A DNA stretch of 64,000 nt from Phaeobacter gallaeciensis DSM 26640 (GCF_000511385.1 NC_023148.1:1-64000), one strand, 5' to 3'; shown: positions 1-8,438, counted from the first letter of the stretch. The notes: a model not told the origin generated them from the sequence alone. A program made the numbers and translations.

Positions 1-4
1 TTCC

Positions 5-51
5 CATTCTGACGGCAAAACGCGTCAGACACGCTGTACACCGTCAGAATG
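5..51. repeat. Inverted repeat upstream of repA
   Basis: CATTCTGACGG at 5-15 is perfectly repeated in inverse at 41-51, and a third half-site (CGTCAGA) lies between them at 23-29. The array ends about 40 bp before the repA start. In repABC plasmids RepA, helped by RepB, represses the operon from its own promoter, so an operator or a partition site is the natural reading. The function is inferred; the repeats are directly visible. Confidence 0.55.
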
Positions 52-91
52 ACTAAGAGCCTCAACAGAGGCCGAGAGTGGGCGGCAGGAC

Positions 92-1291
92 ATGGATGAT
101 CGTAACATTGGATACACGCAAGGCATAGGCTCTTCCGATATCGGAGCATTTGCCAACAATCTGGCTGAGTCTTTGGATCGCCAGATGAAGATCGCTTTCG
201 AACCCGAAGAACGAAAGTCCCTACGTCGCTTCAGTTCCACCGAAGTCGCCGGCCTCCTGCGCGTAAGCACATCTAACCTGCGCAACCGGCACAAGGACGG
301 CAGCTTCCCGGAAGTGCATACAGACAACCGCGGACACCGGTTCTACACAGCCCAAGAGATTGATGAGTTGCGCGATGTTCTTGGACGCACTGGAAAGAAC
401 GCAGAAAGCTACCGCCCAGGTCGACGTGATGGCGATCGTCTCCAGGTGATATCCGTCGTCAACTTCAAAGGCGGCTCATCAAAGACTACTACAACGATTC
501 ATCTTGCGCAAAGGTATGCCTTGCGCGGTTACCGCGTGCTGGTCCTAGACCTCGATCCGCAAGCAAGTTTGACCACGTTTTTCGGCTTTCGGCCCGAGCT
601 TGAGTTCGCCGATGGCGGCACAATCTATGATGCTTTGAGATATGAGGACCAAGTTCCTCTCTCGAACGTCATCCAAAAGACCTACTTCCATAAGCTCGAC
701 ATGGTGCCCGCCGGTTTGATGCTCTCGGAGTACGAAACCGAGACCGCAAACGCTCTCGCCCGTCGCGTACAGCCCATCTTTGCAGAGCGCCTCGCCTTGG
801 CGCTTGAAGAGGTTGAGGCAAACTACGACATCGTCCTGATCGACTGCCCGCCTCAGCTTGGGTTTCTAACCCTGACTGCGCTGGCAGCGTCGACGGGGCT
901 TTTGGTTACCGTGGTACCTGGCATGCTTGACATCGCATCCATGAGCCAATTCCTGAAGCTTGCTTCAGAAACGGTCAAGGCCGTGGAGGAAGCCATCGGT
1001 CGGCGTGTCACATGGGATTTTGTCAAGTTCCTGATTACCAGATATGAACCGTCGGACGGTCCGCAGACCCAAATGGCAGGCTACCTGAGATCAATTCTGG
1101 CAGGTCAGGTCATGACAGAGCCAATGCTGAAGTCTACGGCGATCTCCGACGCGGGGATGACCCAGCAGACCGTCTACGAAGTCGATCCAAGCCAATTCAT
1201 CAGAAAGACAATTGATCGCGCCCTGACCAGCGTGAATGGCGTTGGCGATGAGCTAGAGCAGACGATCCAAATGGCATGGGGGCGTCGCTGA
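92..1291 (+). CDS. repA: RepA, ParA-type partition ATPase of the repABC operon
   Basis: Walker-type ATPase that segregates the plasmid together with RepB and autorepresses the operon. The N-terminal third carries a MerR-like helix-turn-helix (FSSTEVAGLLRVSTSNLRN, about residues 49-67). The deviant ParA Walker A motif KGGSSKTTTT is near residue 126, Walker A' (LVLDLDPQAS) near 151 and Walker B (IVLIDCPPQ) near 248. The length of 399 aa is normal for plasmid RepA. It is the first gene of repA-repB-repC, and its TGA overlaps the repB ATG by one base, which suggests translational coupling. The start at 92 follows the inverted-repeat operator. Confidence 0.95.
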   Translation: MDDRNIGYTQGIGSSDIGAFANNLAESLDRQMKIAFEPEERKSLRRFSSTEVAGLLRVSTSNLRNRHKDGSFPEVHTDNRGHRFYTAQEIDELRDVLGRTGKNAESYRPGRRDGDRLQVISVVNFKGGSSKTTTTIHLAQRYALRGYRVLVLDLDPQASLTTFFGFRPELEFADGGTIYDALRYEDQVPLSNVIQKTYFHKLDMVPAGLMLSEYETETANALARRVQPIFAERLALALEEVEANYDIVLIDCPPQLGFLTLTALAASTGLLVTVVPGMLDIASMSQFLKLASETVKAVEEAIGRRVTWDFVKFLITRYEPSDGPQTQMAGYLRSILAGQVMTEPMLKSTAISDAGMTQQTVYEVDPSQFIRKTIDRALTSVNGVGDELEQTIQMAWGRR

Positions 1292-2259
1292 TGGCCCGAA
1301 ACATCTTCAACCAGCCTCCAAGGAATGAGACGGAGAGCGGAGCCCCCTCCCCTACCCCGCCAAAAGCGGCAAAGCTGCCGGGATCTGTTGGAGGATTGCG
1401 CGACTCTTTGCGCGAGATCACAGCAAACTCGATTCGCGATATCGAACCCGATCAGATTGACATGGATGGGCTGCGCGATCGGTTGGTGCTGGAAGATTCC
1501 AGTATCGATGAGTTGGCCGAGAGCATTCGCAAGCATGGCCAACAAGTGCCCATCATGGTCCGTCCATCAGCCCAACCGGACAGATACCGCATCATCTACG
1601 GCCGCCGCAGGCTTGCGGCGATCCGTAAGGTCGGTGGAACGGTCAAGGCAATTGTTCGAACCTTGGACGATGACGCATCTCTGATCGCTCAAGGCCAGGA
1701 GAACAACCTCAGGCTTGATCCGTCTTTTATAGAAAAGTCTCTTTTTATCAAAGAGATGCAAGAATCCGGGTACAAACCCGGTGTCATTCAAGATGCTCTA
1801 GGTCTGACCCGGCAAGGCGTATCCAACCACAGGGTCGTCATAGAACAACTGCCAGACGGTCTTGTTCAACTCATCGGGCCAGCACATGGGATCGGACGAC
1901 GGCAGTGGGGTGATCTAGCTGCCTTGTCGGTGAAGGTAGATTTGGTGGACATCGCCAAAGAGGCGCTCGCCGCCCTGCCCGACGACACTCCTAGTTCCGA
2001 AAAGTTCCAAGCGGTCTATTCGGCTTGCTCGAGCAAAGCACGTAGCGACAAGAAGCCGCCCAATCGTGGGCTGACTTCGGTCATCAATGATGAGAACGGC
2101 AGTTCATTGGGCACGCTGACAATCGATGAGAAGGCGATCGCGCTCAAGGTCACCAAGAAGGACAATCCAGAATTCGGCCAATGGCTCGAAGAGCACGCGG
2201 AAGCTACGCTTTTGCAACTCTTCGTACAGTGGCGGAATGAGAGAGGCTCTGGGTCCTAA
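1291..2259 (+). CDS. repB: RepB, ParB-type centromere-binding protein
   Basis: ParB-family protein that binds the plasmid centromere and activates RepA ATPase. The ParB/Srx-like N-terminal domain is visible: the segment LRDRLVLEDSSIDELAESIR, then GQQVPIMVRPS, and an arginine patch IIYGRRRLAA. The helix-turn-helix (DALGLTRQGVSNHRVVIEQL) is near the middle. An ATG fifteen bases upstream would also be in frame, but the ATG at 1291 overlaps the repA stop (TGATG) and gives the usual 322-aa length. The palindromes just after repC (3555 and 3663) are the best candidates for its target. Confidence 0.93.
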   Translation: MARNIFNQPPRNETESGAPSPTPPKAAKLPGSVGGLRDSLREITANSIRDIEPDQIDMDGLRDRLVLEDSSIDELAESIRKHGQQVPIMVRPSAQPDRYRIIYGRRRLAAIRKVGGTVKAIVRTLDDDASLIAQGQENNLRLDPSFIEKSLFIKEMQESGYKPGVIQDALGLTRQGVSNHRVVIEQLPDGLVQLIGPAHGIGRRQWGDLAALSVKVDLVDIAKEALAALPDDTPSSEKFQAVYSACSSKARSDKKPPNRGLTSVINDENGSSLGTLTIDEKAIALKVTKKDNPEFGQWLEEHAEATLLQLFVQWRNERGSGS

Positions 2260-2307
2260 CCCAGGCCACACAGAGCAACACGAGCAGAGGAGAAAAGCGA
2301 AGACCCG

Positions 2308-2362
2308 AAAGAAAAGAGCCCCCCAAAGTTTCCCCTGGAGAGCCCTCATCATCTGATTAGCA
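2308..2362 (-). ncRNA. Candidate antisense counter-transcribed RNA (ctRNA, inc-alpha type)
   Basis: repABC operons carry a small antisense RNA in the repB-repC gap that represses repC and sets incompatibility. Here the leftward promoter at 2396-2368 points into this gap. The following leftward transcript can form CUCUCCA/UGGGGGG (2342-2336 with 2325-2319, two wobbles) followed by CTCTTTTCTTT, a plausible terminator. The transcript ends are estimates. Confidence comes from position plus promoter, not from a sequence match. Confidence 0.5.
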
Positions 2363-2367
2363 TCTTT

Positions 2368-2396
2368 GATGTAGCAACCTCCAGCATACCGGTCAA
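2368..2396 (-). promoter_or_regulatory. Promoter of the candidate ctRNA
   Basis: On the minus strand, TTGACC (2396-2391) and TACATC (2373-2368) are separated by exactly 17 bp, close to the sigma-70 consensus spacing. It faces repB, antisense to the repC leader. Confidence 0.5.
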
Positions 2397-2497
2397 GAGT
2401 CACCGATTCGGTGGACTGATATTTTTTGCCTTTTTCCGCGAAAATTCGAGGAAAGAGACGGGGAAGTTGTGGGCCGAACGGTCGTCGTGAACAAGCC

Positions 2498-3553
2498 ATG
2501 GCATTTACAAAACTCTCGATCGAAGCCGCAGGTGCTGATGCAACCCGCGGCTCATTTCCCCCATCTGAAACCGACGTCTGGACCATCTTCAGAGCCCTGA
2601 GAGATGCACGCAGCGTGTTTGGTCTACGTCCTGGCCACATACAGACACTTCAAGCAATGCTCAGTTTTCTGAAACCTGGCCATGGCGAAACGGTTTTTGC
2701 GTCTAACGATTCACTTTGCCAGCGCGTTGGCGGAATCGACGAACGGACACTCCGGAGGCACATCAACCGCTTCGTTGAACTCGGATTCATCAAGCGCAAT
2801 GACAGCTCGAACCGAAAGCGCTACCGCGTTCGCTCATCCGGCGGGGAGTGCATCAGTTATGGATTGTCTCTCACCCCCCTGCTCCAACGTGCGAGCGAGC
2901 TTATAGCCATCGCGCAAGAGATGGAGAATAACCGGCGAGATCGGATATTTGTCCGCAAACAGATCCTTACAAAGCTCGCCCATTTGGAAGAGCACGATCC
3001 TAGCAACGCATTCATCAACCACGCACGGAAAGCTCTACGCAGGAAGCTGAGCCTCCCCGAATACCACGCTCTGCTCGCCAATACAGATGCAGAATGCCAG
3101 AGTTTGTCTACCCCGGATGACCCGCCTGAAACTATGGAATTGCCCGCCAATGACGGACAAACTGTCCGGCATCAATCTAAGTCTGAAGAAGAAAAAAAAG
3201 ATTTAGATAGCAACATAGGCCTTGAGGCCCTGAAACCAGACTTGCTGACCTCAGTCTGCGATCAGGCGACATCGTTCTCCACAGAGAGACTTAGAAACTG
3301 GTTGGACATTGAAAACCATGCTCGAACACTTGCACCCATGATGGGCATTCACCCAGAGACTTTCGAGAAAGCCAAGAATGCTGTAGGAGCTCAGAAAGCG
3401 TCATGCGCGATCTTCATCATGCTACAGCTTGGAAAACGCATCAGGGATTTTGCAGCGTATTTTCACAGTATCACCCTGGGTCAAAGGCAAAACCAATTTG
3501 ATCCATTAGCTTTGATCAAGCGACTGTCCGAAAACAATGAGCGAACTGTCTAA
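2498..3553 (+). CDS. repC: RepC, replication initiator of the repABC plasmid
   Basis: Initiator protein that opens the origin; in this family the origin lies inside repC. The N-terminal region has the winged-helix initiator organisation: the segment SNDSLCQRVGGIDERTLRRH (about residues 68-87) followed by LGFIKRNDSSNRKRYRVR. Plasmid replication protein C N- and C-terminal domains are both represented, and 351 aa is close to the usual length of about 400. A longer frame opens at 2426, but the ATG at 2498 gives a better family-like start, and the 2260-2497 leader holds the ctRNA. Two perfect palindromes begin immediately after its stop. Confidence 0.88.
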   Translation: MAFTKLSIEAAGADATRGSFPPSETDVWTIFRALRDARSVFGLRPGHIQTLQAMLSFLKPGHGETVFASNDSLCQRVGGIDERTLRRHINRFVELGFIKRNDSSNRKRYRVRSSGGECISYGLSLTPLLQRASELIAIAQEMENNRRDRIFVRKQILTKLAHLEEHDPSNAFINHARKALRRKLSLPEYHALLANTDAECQSLSTPDDPPETMELPANDGQTVRHQSKSEEEKKDLDSNIGLEALKPDLLTSVCDQATSFSTERLRNWLDIENHARTLAPMMGIHPETFEKAKNAVGAQKASCAIFIMLQLGKRIRDFAAYFHSITLGQRQNQFDPLALIKRLSENNERTV

Positions 3554-3554
3554 T

Positions 3555-3570
3555 GTCCACCGCGGTGGAC
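3555..3570. other. Partition-site-like palindrome, copy 1
   Basis: GTCCACCGCGGTGGAC is a perfect 16-bp palindrome starting one base after the repC stop codon. Together with the copy at 3663-3680 it fits the centromere (parS) of repABC plasmids, which are palindromes of about 16 bp placed in or next to the operon and bound by RepB. Assignment as parS is inferred. Confidence 0.7.
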
Positions 3571-3662
3571 TTCGAACGAGAATCGGCGCTTGTGGCAACC
3601 AAAACTGTCCAAACGCACATAGCGGCGCGTGGTGGTTCTTCAGTTTATCTCAGACCAGCAGA

Positions 3663-3680
3663 TGTCCACCGCGGTGGACA
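3663..3680. other. Partition-site-like palindrome, copy 2
   Basis: The same core as at 3555-3570, extended here to an 18-bp perfect palindrome (T/A flanks). The two copies are about 109 bp apart, in a stretch between repC and fic that encodes nothing convincing. Confidence 0.7.
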
Positions 3681-3765
3681 AGTGACACATGAGCAAGCCT
3701 TGATGAAAATCTGGCCGCCCATGGAAGAAATCGGCGGCCAGGCATTACACCCTAAATGCCTAAAG

Positions 3766-4968
3766 TTATTGTGGGAGGTCACCGTCTCCAAAGAGGTTTG
3801 GAAAGAGCCGCTCTCGATAATCCAACGGAAACGCCAACCGAACCGGCGTCTTCGGCGAGGCGGACCTCAGGTATCCGGCGGCGGTCAGTTTACTCAGCGT
3901 GTTGCGAGCAGTACGCTCGGACGTCTTGAGCACAATCTGCGCATCGCCTCGTTCCAGTGCCCCATGCCGAAGAACCGCCGAGATTAGTTCCGGCGCTCGC
4001 TTGTCATCGATGGTATCTGCAACAAGACGACGATACCGTTGGTCTAGTCCGCCGAGATCGAACAATCTTGCTGAGAAGGTGATCTGGTCGAGCGTCACCT
4101 TTAGGAACCATTCACTAAACGTCTTCAGTGCCGCTTCTGACAGGTTCCCCCGTCCGTCGCGGTCTCCGCGGCGTGGACTGTCGGCCAGATCCATCATCCG
4201 TTTGTACTCGCCCCGATCGGTTAGCCCGCGGGCCAGCCCACGTGATACGGACCAGAGCCCTTGGCCACCAATCCCCGCTGTGAGGGCCATGGCATGAGAC
4301 ATCAGTCTGCTGACACGGCCGTTACCATCCGGGAAAGGGTGGATGTAGTTGAGCCGGTGATGCGCAGAGGCGATCGCGATGATCCGTCCGCTCGAAGACC
4401 GCGCCGCAATCTGAAATCGTTTGTCGAAATGGTCCATGAATGCCGCGACGCGCGACGATGAAGGAGGTAGGTGGCGCCCGACCGCAACTTCCCGATCATC
4501 ATCCTGGCGCATGCGTCCCGGAACGATGGGCTCTTGTGTGCCGTCGGGATGTTCGATGACCCGAAACTCATCCGGCATCTCGTCGTAGAAGCTCTTATGG
4601 ACCCAAGTCAGGAATTCGACGGATGTGGGGCGGGGCAGGGTGCCCTTGCGATGCATCTCGTCGATGGCCCGTTGAACGATGACGTGCGCCCGGGCCTCAA
4701 GGGCGAGGGGACGGGTTTCTTCCTCAAGCTCGGCGCCAGCCAGCGCCCTTTCGATGTCGCGGGGGCGCGTGTTGTGTCCTTCGATCAGGTTGGAGTAGTA
4801 GCAGTTCATCACACGGACGAGATCGGCAAGTTCGGCTGCGCTGTCAGGATGCAACCCTTGTCCCAGCCCGGTGGCTTCCCTCTGGATGTCGACCGAAAGG
4901 TCTGCCAGTTCTGTCGGAATATGCTCCTCGAAGAAGCAGGGTTCGATCCTGGCGGGTGTTTCCAGCAT
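3766..4968 (-). CDS. Fic family protein (probable AMP-transferase)
   Basis: Fic-domain enzyme, typically transferring AMP from ATP to a target protein. The catalytic motif HPFPDGNGRVSR is intact (H, D/N, GNGR). An inhibitory helix motif of the S-x-x-x-E type (YYSNLIEGH) lies N-terminal of it, as in class II Fic proteins that restrain their own activity. The C-terminal region (SERTARNTLSKLTAAGYLR) looks like a winged helix. The longest frame begins with a TTG at 5031; the ATG at 4968 with GGAAG nine bases upstream was preferred. It converges with repC. No separate antitoxin gene is visible, consistent with an internal inhibitory helix. Confidence 0.85.
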   Translation of the reverse strand: MLETPARIEPCFFEEHIPTELADLSVDIQREATGLGQGLHPDSAAELADLVRVMNCYYSNLIEGHNTRPRDIERALAGAELEEETRPLALEARAHVIVQRAIDEMHRKGTLPRPTSVEFLTWVHKSFYDEMPDEFRVIEHPDGTQEPIVPGRMRQDDDREVAVGRHLPPSSSRVAAFMDHFDKRFQIAARSSSGRIIAIASAHHRLNYIHPFPDGNGRVSRLMSHAMALTAGIGGQGLWSVSRGLARGLTDRGEYKRMMDLADSPRRGDRDGRGNLSEAALKTFSEWFLKVTLDQITFSARLFDLGGLDQRYRRLVADTIDDKRAPELISAVLRHGALERGDAQIVLKTSERTARNTLSKLTAAGYLRSASPKTPVRLAFPLDYRERLFPNLFGDGDLPQ

Positions 4969-5035
4969 TTTGCCGATCTTCCATGTTTGCAAAGTAATTG
5001 AAAAATAAACACATTTTGTACTTTTAAGCAAGGTT

Positions 5036-5069
5036 TTGCCGATATGCGTTGCCGATCTTGGTTGCCGAT
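5036..5069. repeat. Three TTGCCGAT direct repeats at 13-bp spacing
   Basis: TTGCCGAT occurs at 5036, 5049 and 5062, exactly 13 bp apart, with a fourth copy at 4970 at the fic start. They lie in the upstream region of fic. They could be an operator or iteron-like sites; nothing identifies a binding protein. The rest of the 4969-5260 gap shows no gene. Confidence 0.45.
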
Positions 5070-5260
5070 CTAGAATTGCTGCATGAAATCAATGGCTTCG
5101 GCAGATGTGCCGGGCTTTTCGGTTTTGTTGTGTGCCCAAAGGGGCCGAAAAAAGAGAAAGTGTTCTTCGGGTTTTGTGACTGACGGATGAGGACCTTTGG
5201 GGTCCCTCAGATGGGTCCGGGCCGGATTCCGGTCTGTCTTTCCTGATGAAGGGCATTCCC

Positions 5261-5731
5261 ATGCAAACAGGTGTCTTGCGCGTGCTCCGCGCAACCGCTG
5301 CCTCGTGGTGGCGGCATAGAGAGTTGCGCCGAACTGGCCAGACGTTGCTGGCACAGCGGCTCGAACGCCAGACCGTCCTGCGTGATCTCGGCTATCTGAA
5401 GCAGGCCGCGTCATTACCAAACGCGCATGTGATCTGCGGAGAGGGCGGGACATTCATCCATCTCGGCTGGACCACCGTTTCGACCTTCGCGCTGATCGAG
5501 CGCTTTCCCTTGGCCACTCTTGCGGTCGCACGAGGAACCCCGTTCATCGATATCCGACCCATCAGTGACGTCATCGCCTTCGCGAACTTGCCGTGCGTGG
5601 CGCGGGACGGATCGGTTGACCCTGAACCTTCGGGTTCCGGCAAGTCCGTCTCGCTGACCACCTACATCGACATGGTCGAAGGGCTCGGCGCGAGGATCCT
5701 CAACGATCCGCGGTCCCATCAGTCAGCCTGA
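5261..5731 (+). CDS. Hypothetical plasmid backbone protein
   Basis: A 156-aa protein that I do not recognise. The N-terminus is Arg-rich and basic (VLRATAASWWRHRELRRTGQ), followed by a mixed alpha/beta body with no membrane segment or signal peptide. The ATG at 5261 is preceded by AAGGG at a good distance; an upstream ATG at 5246 is the alternative. It sits directly before ardC on the same strand, so it may be part of the accessory anti-restriction block, but no function is claimed. Confidence 0.65.
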   Translation: MQTGVLRVLRATAASWWRHRELRRTGQTLLAQRLERQTVLRDLGYLKQAASLPNAHVICGEGGTFIHLGWTTVSTFALIERFPLATLAVARGTPFIDIRPISDVIAFANLPCVARDGSVDPEPSGSGKSVSLTTYIDMVEGLGARILNDPRSHQSA

Positions 5732-5771
5732 TCACCACTTACTCTCACCAAAACTCGAAAGGAGGCCAGCC

Positions 5772-6416
5772 ATGGCCCGATCCCGCACGCCCAAATTCGA
5801 TGCCTCCGAGGTCATCACAAACGAAATCATCCGCATCATCGAGCGCGGCGTCCTGCCGTGGCGCAAGCCATGGACCGCAGGTGGCAGCTCTCGTCCCCTG
5901 CGCGTGGGCGGAGAACCCTACCAGGGAGTGAACAACTTCCTGCTGACGATGCGGACCGTGATGGCGGGCCACAGCTCACCTTTCTGGATGACGCTGCCGC
6001 AAGCCAATGCCTTGGACGCAAAGGTCCGCAAGGGCGAAAAATCCTCTGTCGTCGTTTATTACGGTCAAAGCCGGAAAGATGCGGGCGCAGATGAGCATGA
6101 CCGCAGCGACGGGGATGATCACTCCGAGGAAGCCCGCATCTTCCGCTTCCAGAAATCCTACCGCGTGTTCAATGCCTGCCAAATCGATGGCCTGCCCGAC
6201 AGTTTCTTCCCCGACCCGGAGCCCGTGCCCGAGCATGCGCCGTCCGAGCCCATCCCGCACATGCAGACCTTCTTTGATGCGATCGACATCACAACCGTCT
6301 TCACGGGCACGGAGGCGTACTATTTGCCGCCCGTGGACAAGGTCTACATGCCGTCCATCACGCGGTTCCAGGACCCGCGCAATTTCTACGGGGTCTGGGC
6401 CCATGAGCTGGCCCAT
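5772..6416 (+). pseudogene. ardC: ardC antirestriction gene, 5' part, split by the RIT element
   Basis: The first 215 codons of an ArdC-type antirestriction protein, with an N-terminal ssDNA-binding domain and the start of a zinc metalloprotease domain. The ITNEIIRIIERGVLPWRKPW start and GGEPYQGVNNFLL are family hallmarks. The protease motif HELAH is the last thing encoded before the insertion at 6416/6417. The open frame runs on into the element to 6497, adding 26 foreign residues and losing the rest of the domain. A strong ribosome-binding site (AAAGGAGG) precedes the ATG. ArdC protects incoming plasmid DNA from host restriction; this copy should lack the C-terminal part unless the element excises. 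Confidence 0.85.
6410..6416. repeat. Left target repeat of the RIT element
   Basis: GGCCCAT, repeated directly at 9900-9906. Joining the flanks through one copy restores an uninterrupted ardC frame, so these seven bases are either a target duplication or the recombination overlap. Confidence 0.75.
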
Positions 6417-6442
6417 AATGCCGATGTTCAGATTATGCCGCG
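6414..6442. repeat. Left terminal inverted repeat of the RIT element
   Basis: A 29-bp sequence whose exact inverse complement lies at 9847-9875. It is internally dyad-like (CATAAT near one end, ATTATG near the other), as expected for a tyrosine-recombinase binding site. A related fragment (TCGGCATAATTCAG) recurs at about 6490-6503, next to the ritC stop. Confidence 0.75.
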
Positions 6443-6498
6443 CCGATCCTCACAGCCTGTTGTCCTGCGGGAAGACCGGCGCGGCGTGTCGGCATAAT

Positions 6499-7497
6499 TC
6501 AGAGCGCTTCCAGGAATGCCAACAACTCGTCACCCGGCCGATATCGTCCGCCGGTGCCGCCAACCGGCTTTGTCAGCGCCATCGCTCTTTCCTTCAGTTC
6601 GATATCGGCATGGATGTAGACCTGCGTCGTCTCGACCGATTCATGGCCCAGCCAGAGCGCGATGATTGTCCGATCGACGCCGCTCTGCAGAAGCTGCATC
6701 GCGGCAGTGTGGCGCAGGACGTGTGGCGTGACACGTTTCAATCTGAACGTCGAGCTGTTCGAGGCGGCGGTGGCCGCATGTTTCCGAACGATCCGTTCAA
6801 CCGCATCCCGGCTCAAAGGCTTACCGCGGATTGTCGCGAACAGGGGATCACTGGTTTCCGCCCCGGTTTGAGCAAGCCACACCCGCAACGCTTCCCGGCT
6901 GTCTGCCCGGAGTGGCGTCGCGCGTTCTTTTCGGCCTTTGCCGATGCATCTCAGATGCGGCCCGGTGCCGAGCTTAACATCGCCAACGCGCAAGCCGATC
7001 AACTCCGATACACGCAGGCCAGTTTGGAGCATTGTGAGGAGCAGAACCCGATCGCGCCGACCAAACCAAGTCGATTGGTCCGGCGCCTTCAGCAAGGCCT
7101 CCATCTCATCACGGGTGAGGAAGTCCACCACGCGTTTTTCGTGTCGTTTGGCCGGCATCGCCAGCACCTTCTGGCAATGATGCAACAACTGAGGTTCACA
7201 GCCGGCGACATATTTAAAGAACGAGCGAATAGCGGCAAGCCGCGTGTTTCGGCTTCGCGCGCTGTTGCCGCGTTCCTCCTCGCAGAAGGTCAGGAATTGC
7301 CCGATGATTTCGGCGTCGATATGAGCCACATGCAGCTCTGTCGGCGGCAGCCTGGTTTCCGCTTCCGCGTATTTCAGCAAGAGCCTGAAGGTGTCGCGAT
7401 AGCTGGCAATCGTGTTCGGACTGGCCTGCATCTGGGTCAACAACCGCTCGGTGAAGAACCGCTGCACATAGATGGGCAAGGGATAGGTCGCAATCAT
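6499..7497 (-). CDS. ritC: RitC-type tyrosine recombinase
   Basis: Third recombinase of the trio, 332 aa. It has an N-terminal SAM-like core-binding domain (about residues 12-100) and a C-terminal catalytic domain. The catalytic residues are visible: Arg I in TGLRVSEL, Lys in GKGRKER, HxxR in HVLRHTAAM, the second His in LGHESVETTQ and nucleophile Tyr in VYIH. It looks enzymatically intact. Its start overlaps the ritB stop by four bases, indicating one translationally coupled operon. Confidence 0.88.
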   Translation of the reverse strand: MIATYPLPIYVQRFFTERLLTQMQASPNTIASYRDTFRLLLKYAEAETRLPPTELHVAHIDAEIIGQFLTFCEEERGNSARSRNTRLAAIRSFFKYVAGCEPQLLHHCQKVLAMPAKRHEKRVVDFLTRDEMEALLKAPDQSTWFGRRDRVLLLTMLQTGLRVSELIGLRVGDVKLGTGPHLRCIGKGRKERATPLRADSREALRVWLAQTGAETSDPLFATIRGKPLSRDAVERIVRKHAATAASNSSTFRLKRVTPHVLRHTAAMQLLQSGVDRTIIALWLGHESVETTQVYIHADIELKERAMALTKPVGGTGGRYRPGDELLAFLEAL

Positions 7498-8438
7498 AAC
7501 GCATCCTCCAGAACCCGTTGTTCGGCCCGCGCCGCCGCCAAATGCATCAGCTCTGGCACGGCCTCGATGTACCAGAATGTGTGCTTTGGCTCGGAATGGC
7601 CGAGATAGGTGCTGAGCTTGTACATTTCGGCTTCGATGTCCCGGCCTTCGCGGAACCAGTCCAGGATGGTGTGAACGGCAAAACTGTGCCGCAAATCATG
7701 GATGCGCGGTCCGTGGCCGTGGCGTTTGAAGGCTTGCGGTGGCCTGAGGCCGATATTTCCGCTGACCTGCGCGAAGTTGTAGCGCGCGCCGCAATCTCCC
7801 GCCGGTTCGCCATCCTCTTTGATGAAGAACCGGGATGACGGACGCGCGATCAGCCGATCCCGCAACTTGGCATATCGGGCGAGTTGAAGGGCGGTGTCGC
7901 CGTTGACGGGTAGCTGCCGATCCCGGCCATTCTTTGTGTTCCTCAGCGTGAGAAAGGCTCGTTTCAGATCAACGTCTTGCCGATCCAGTGATAAGGCTTC
8001 GTTCACGCGCATTCCCGTGACGGCGATCAAGCCGAACAGGGTCTGCCACAACGCGGCCCGGAGACCATAGGGTGATGGCAGCCGACCCGCCTCAGCAACG
8101 ATGTTTGCGATCTGGCTGGGCGCGTAAATATACGGCACCCGTCTTCGGTATCGGCCGGTGACAAGCTGACTGGACGGTATTTCGGTGCGATCATCATGTT
8201 GCGCAAGCCAAAAGGCAAACCTTCGGACCATCCCGAGGCGACAAGACCAAGTGTTGTTGTCCGCGCTGCCGTAGTTTGCTTTCCAGTCAAGGAACAAGGG
8301 CGTCGAGATCCGGTCGAACCCGCGTTCATCGCCATAGGTCGTGAACTTGCGCAGCACACGTTCATCAAAGGTGAGAGCAAATCCCATCGAGCGCCGTAGA
8401 GCCAGATACTCGTCAAGTCGTTGGCAAAGCGTCTTCAT
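7494..8438 (-). CDS. ritB: RitB-type tyrosine recombinase
   Basis: Second recombinase, 314 aa from the ATG at 8438, which overlaps the ritA stop (ATGA) behind a strong GGGAGGGG Shine-Dalgarno. The longer frame from 8462 has a worse context. Catalytic motifs are Arg I in TGMRVNEAL, HxxR in HDLRHSFAVH, and LGHSEPKHTFWYIE with the second His and Tyr. RIT elements are thought to need all three recombinases; the conserved order A-B-C is kept here. Confidence 0.87.
   Translation of the reverse strand: MKTLCQRLDEYLALRRSMGFALTFDERVLRKFTTYGDERGFDRISTPLFLDWKANYGSADNNTWSCRLGMVRRFAFWLAQHDDRTEIPSSQLVTGRYRRRVPYIYAPSQIANIVAEAGRLPSPYGLRAALWQTLFGLIAVTGMRVNEALSLDRQDVDLKRAFLTLRNTKNGRDRQLPVNGDTALQLARYAKLRDRLIARPSSRFFIKEDGEPAGDCGARYNFAQVSGNIGLRPPQAFKRHGHGPRIHDLRHSFAVHTILDWFREGRDIEAEMYKLSTYLGHSEPKHTFWYIEAVPELMHLAAARAEQRVLEDAL

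Noticed and set aside
3553..3987. Rightward 144-aa ORF overlapping the repC stop
   Set aside because: It runs through both parS-like palindromes and the 3' end of fic on the other strand; composition is not protein-like.
6007..7608. Rightward 533-aa ORF
   Set aside because: Starts inside ardC in another frame and continues antisense to the RIT recombinase genes; an out-of-frame opening in GC-rich DNA.
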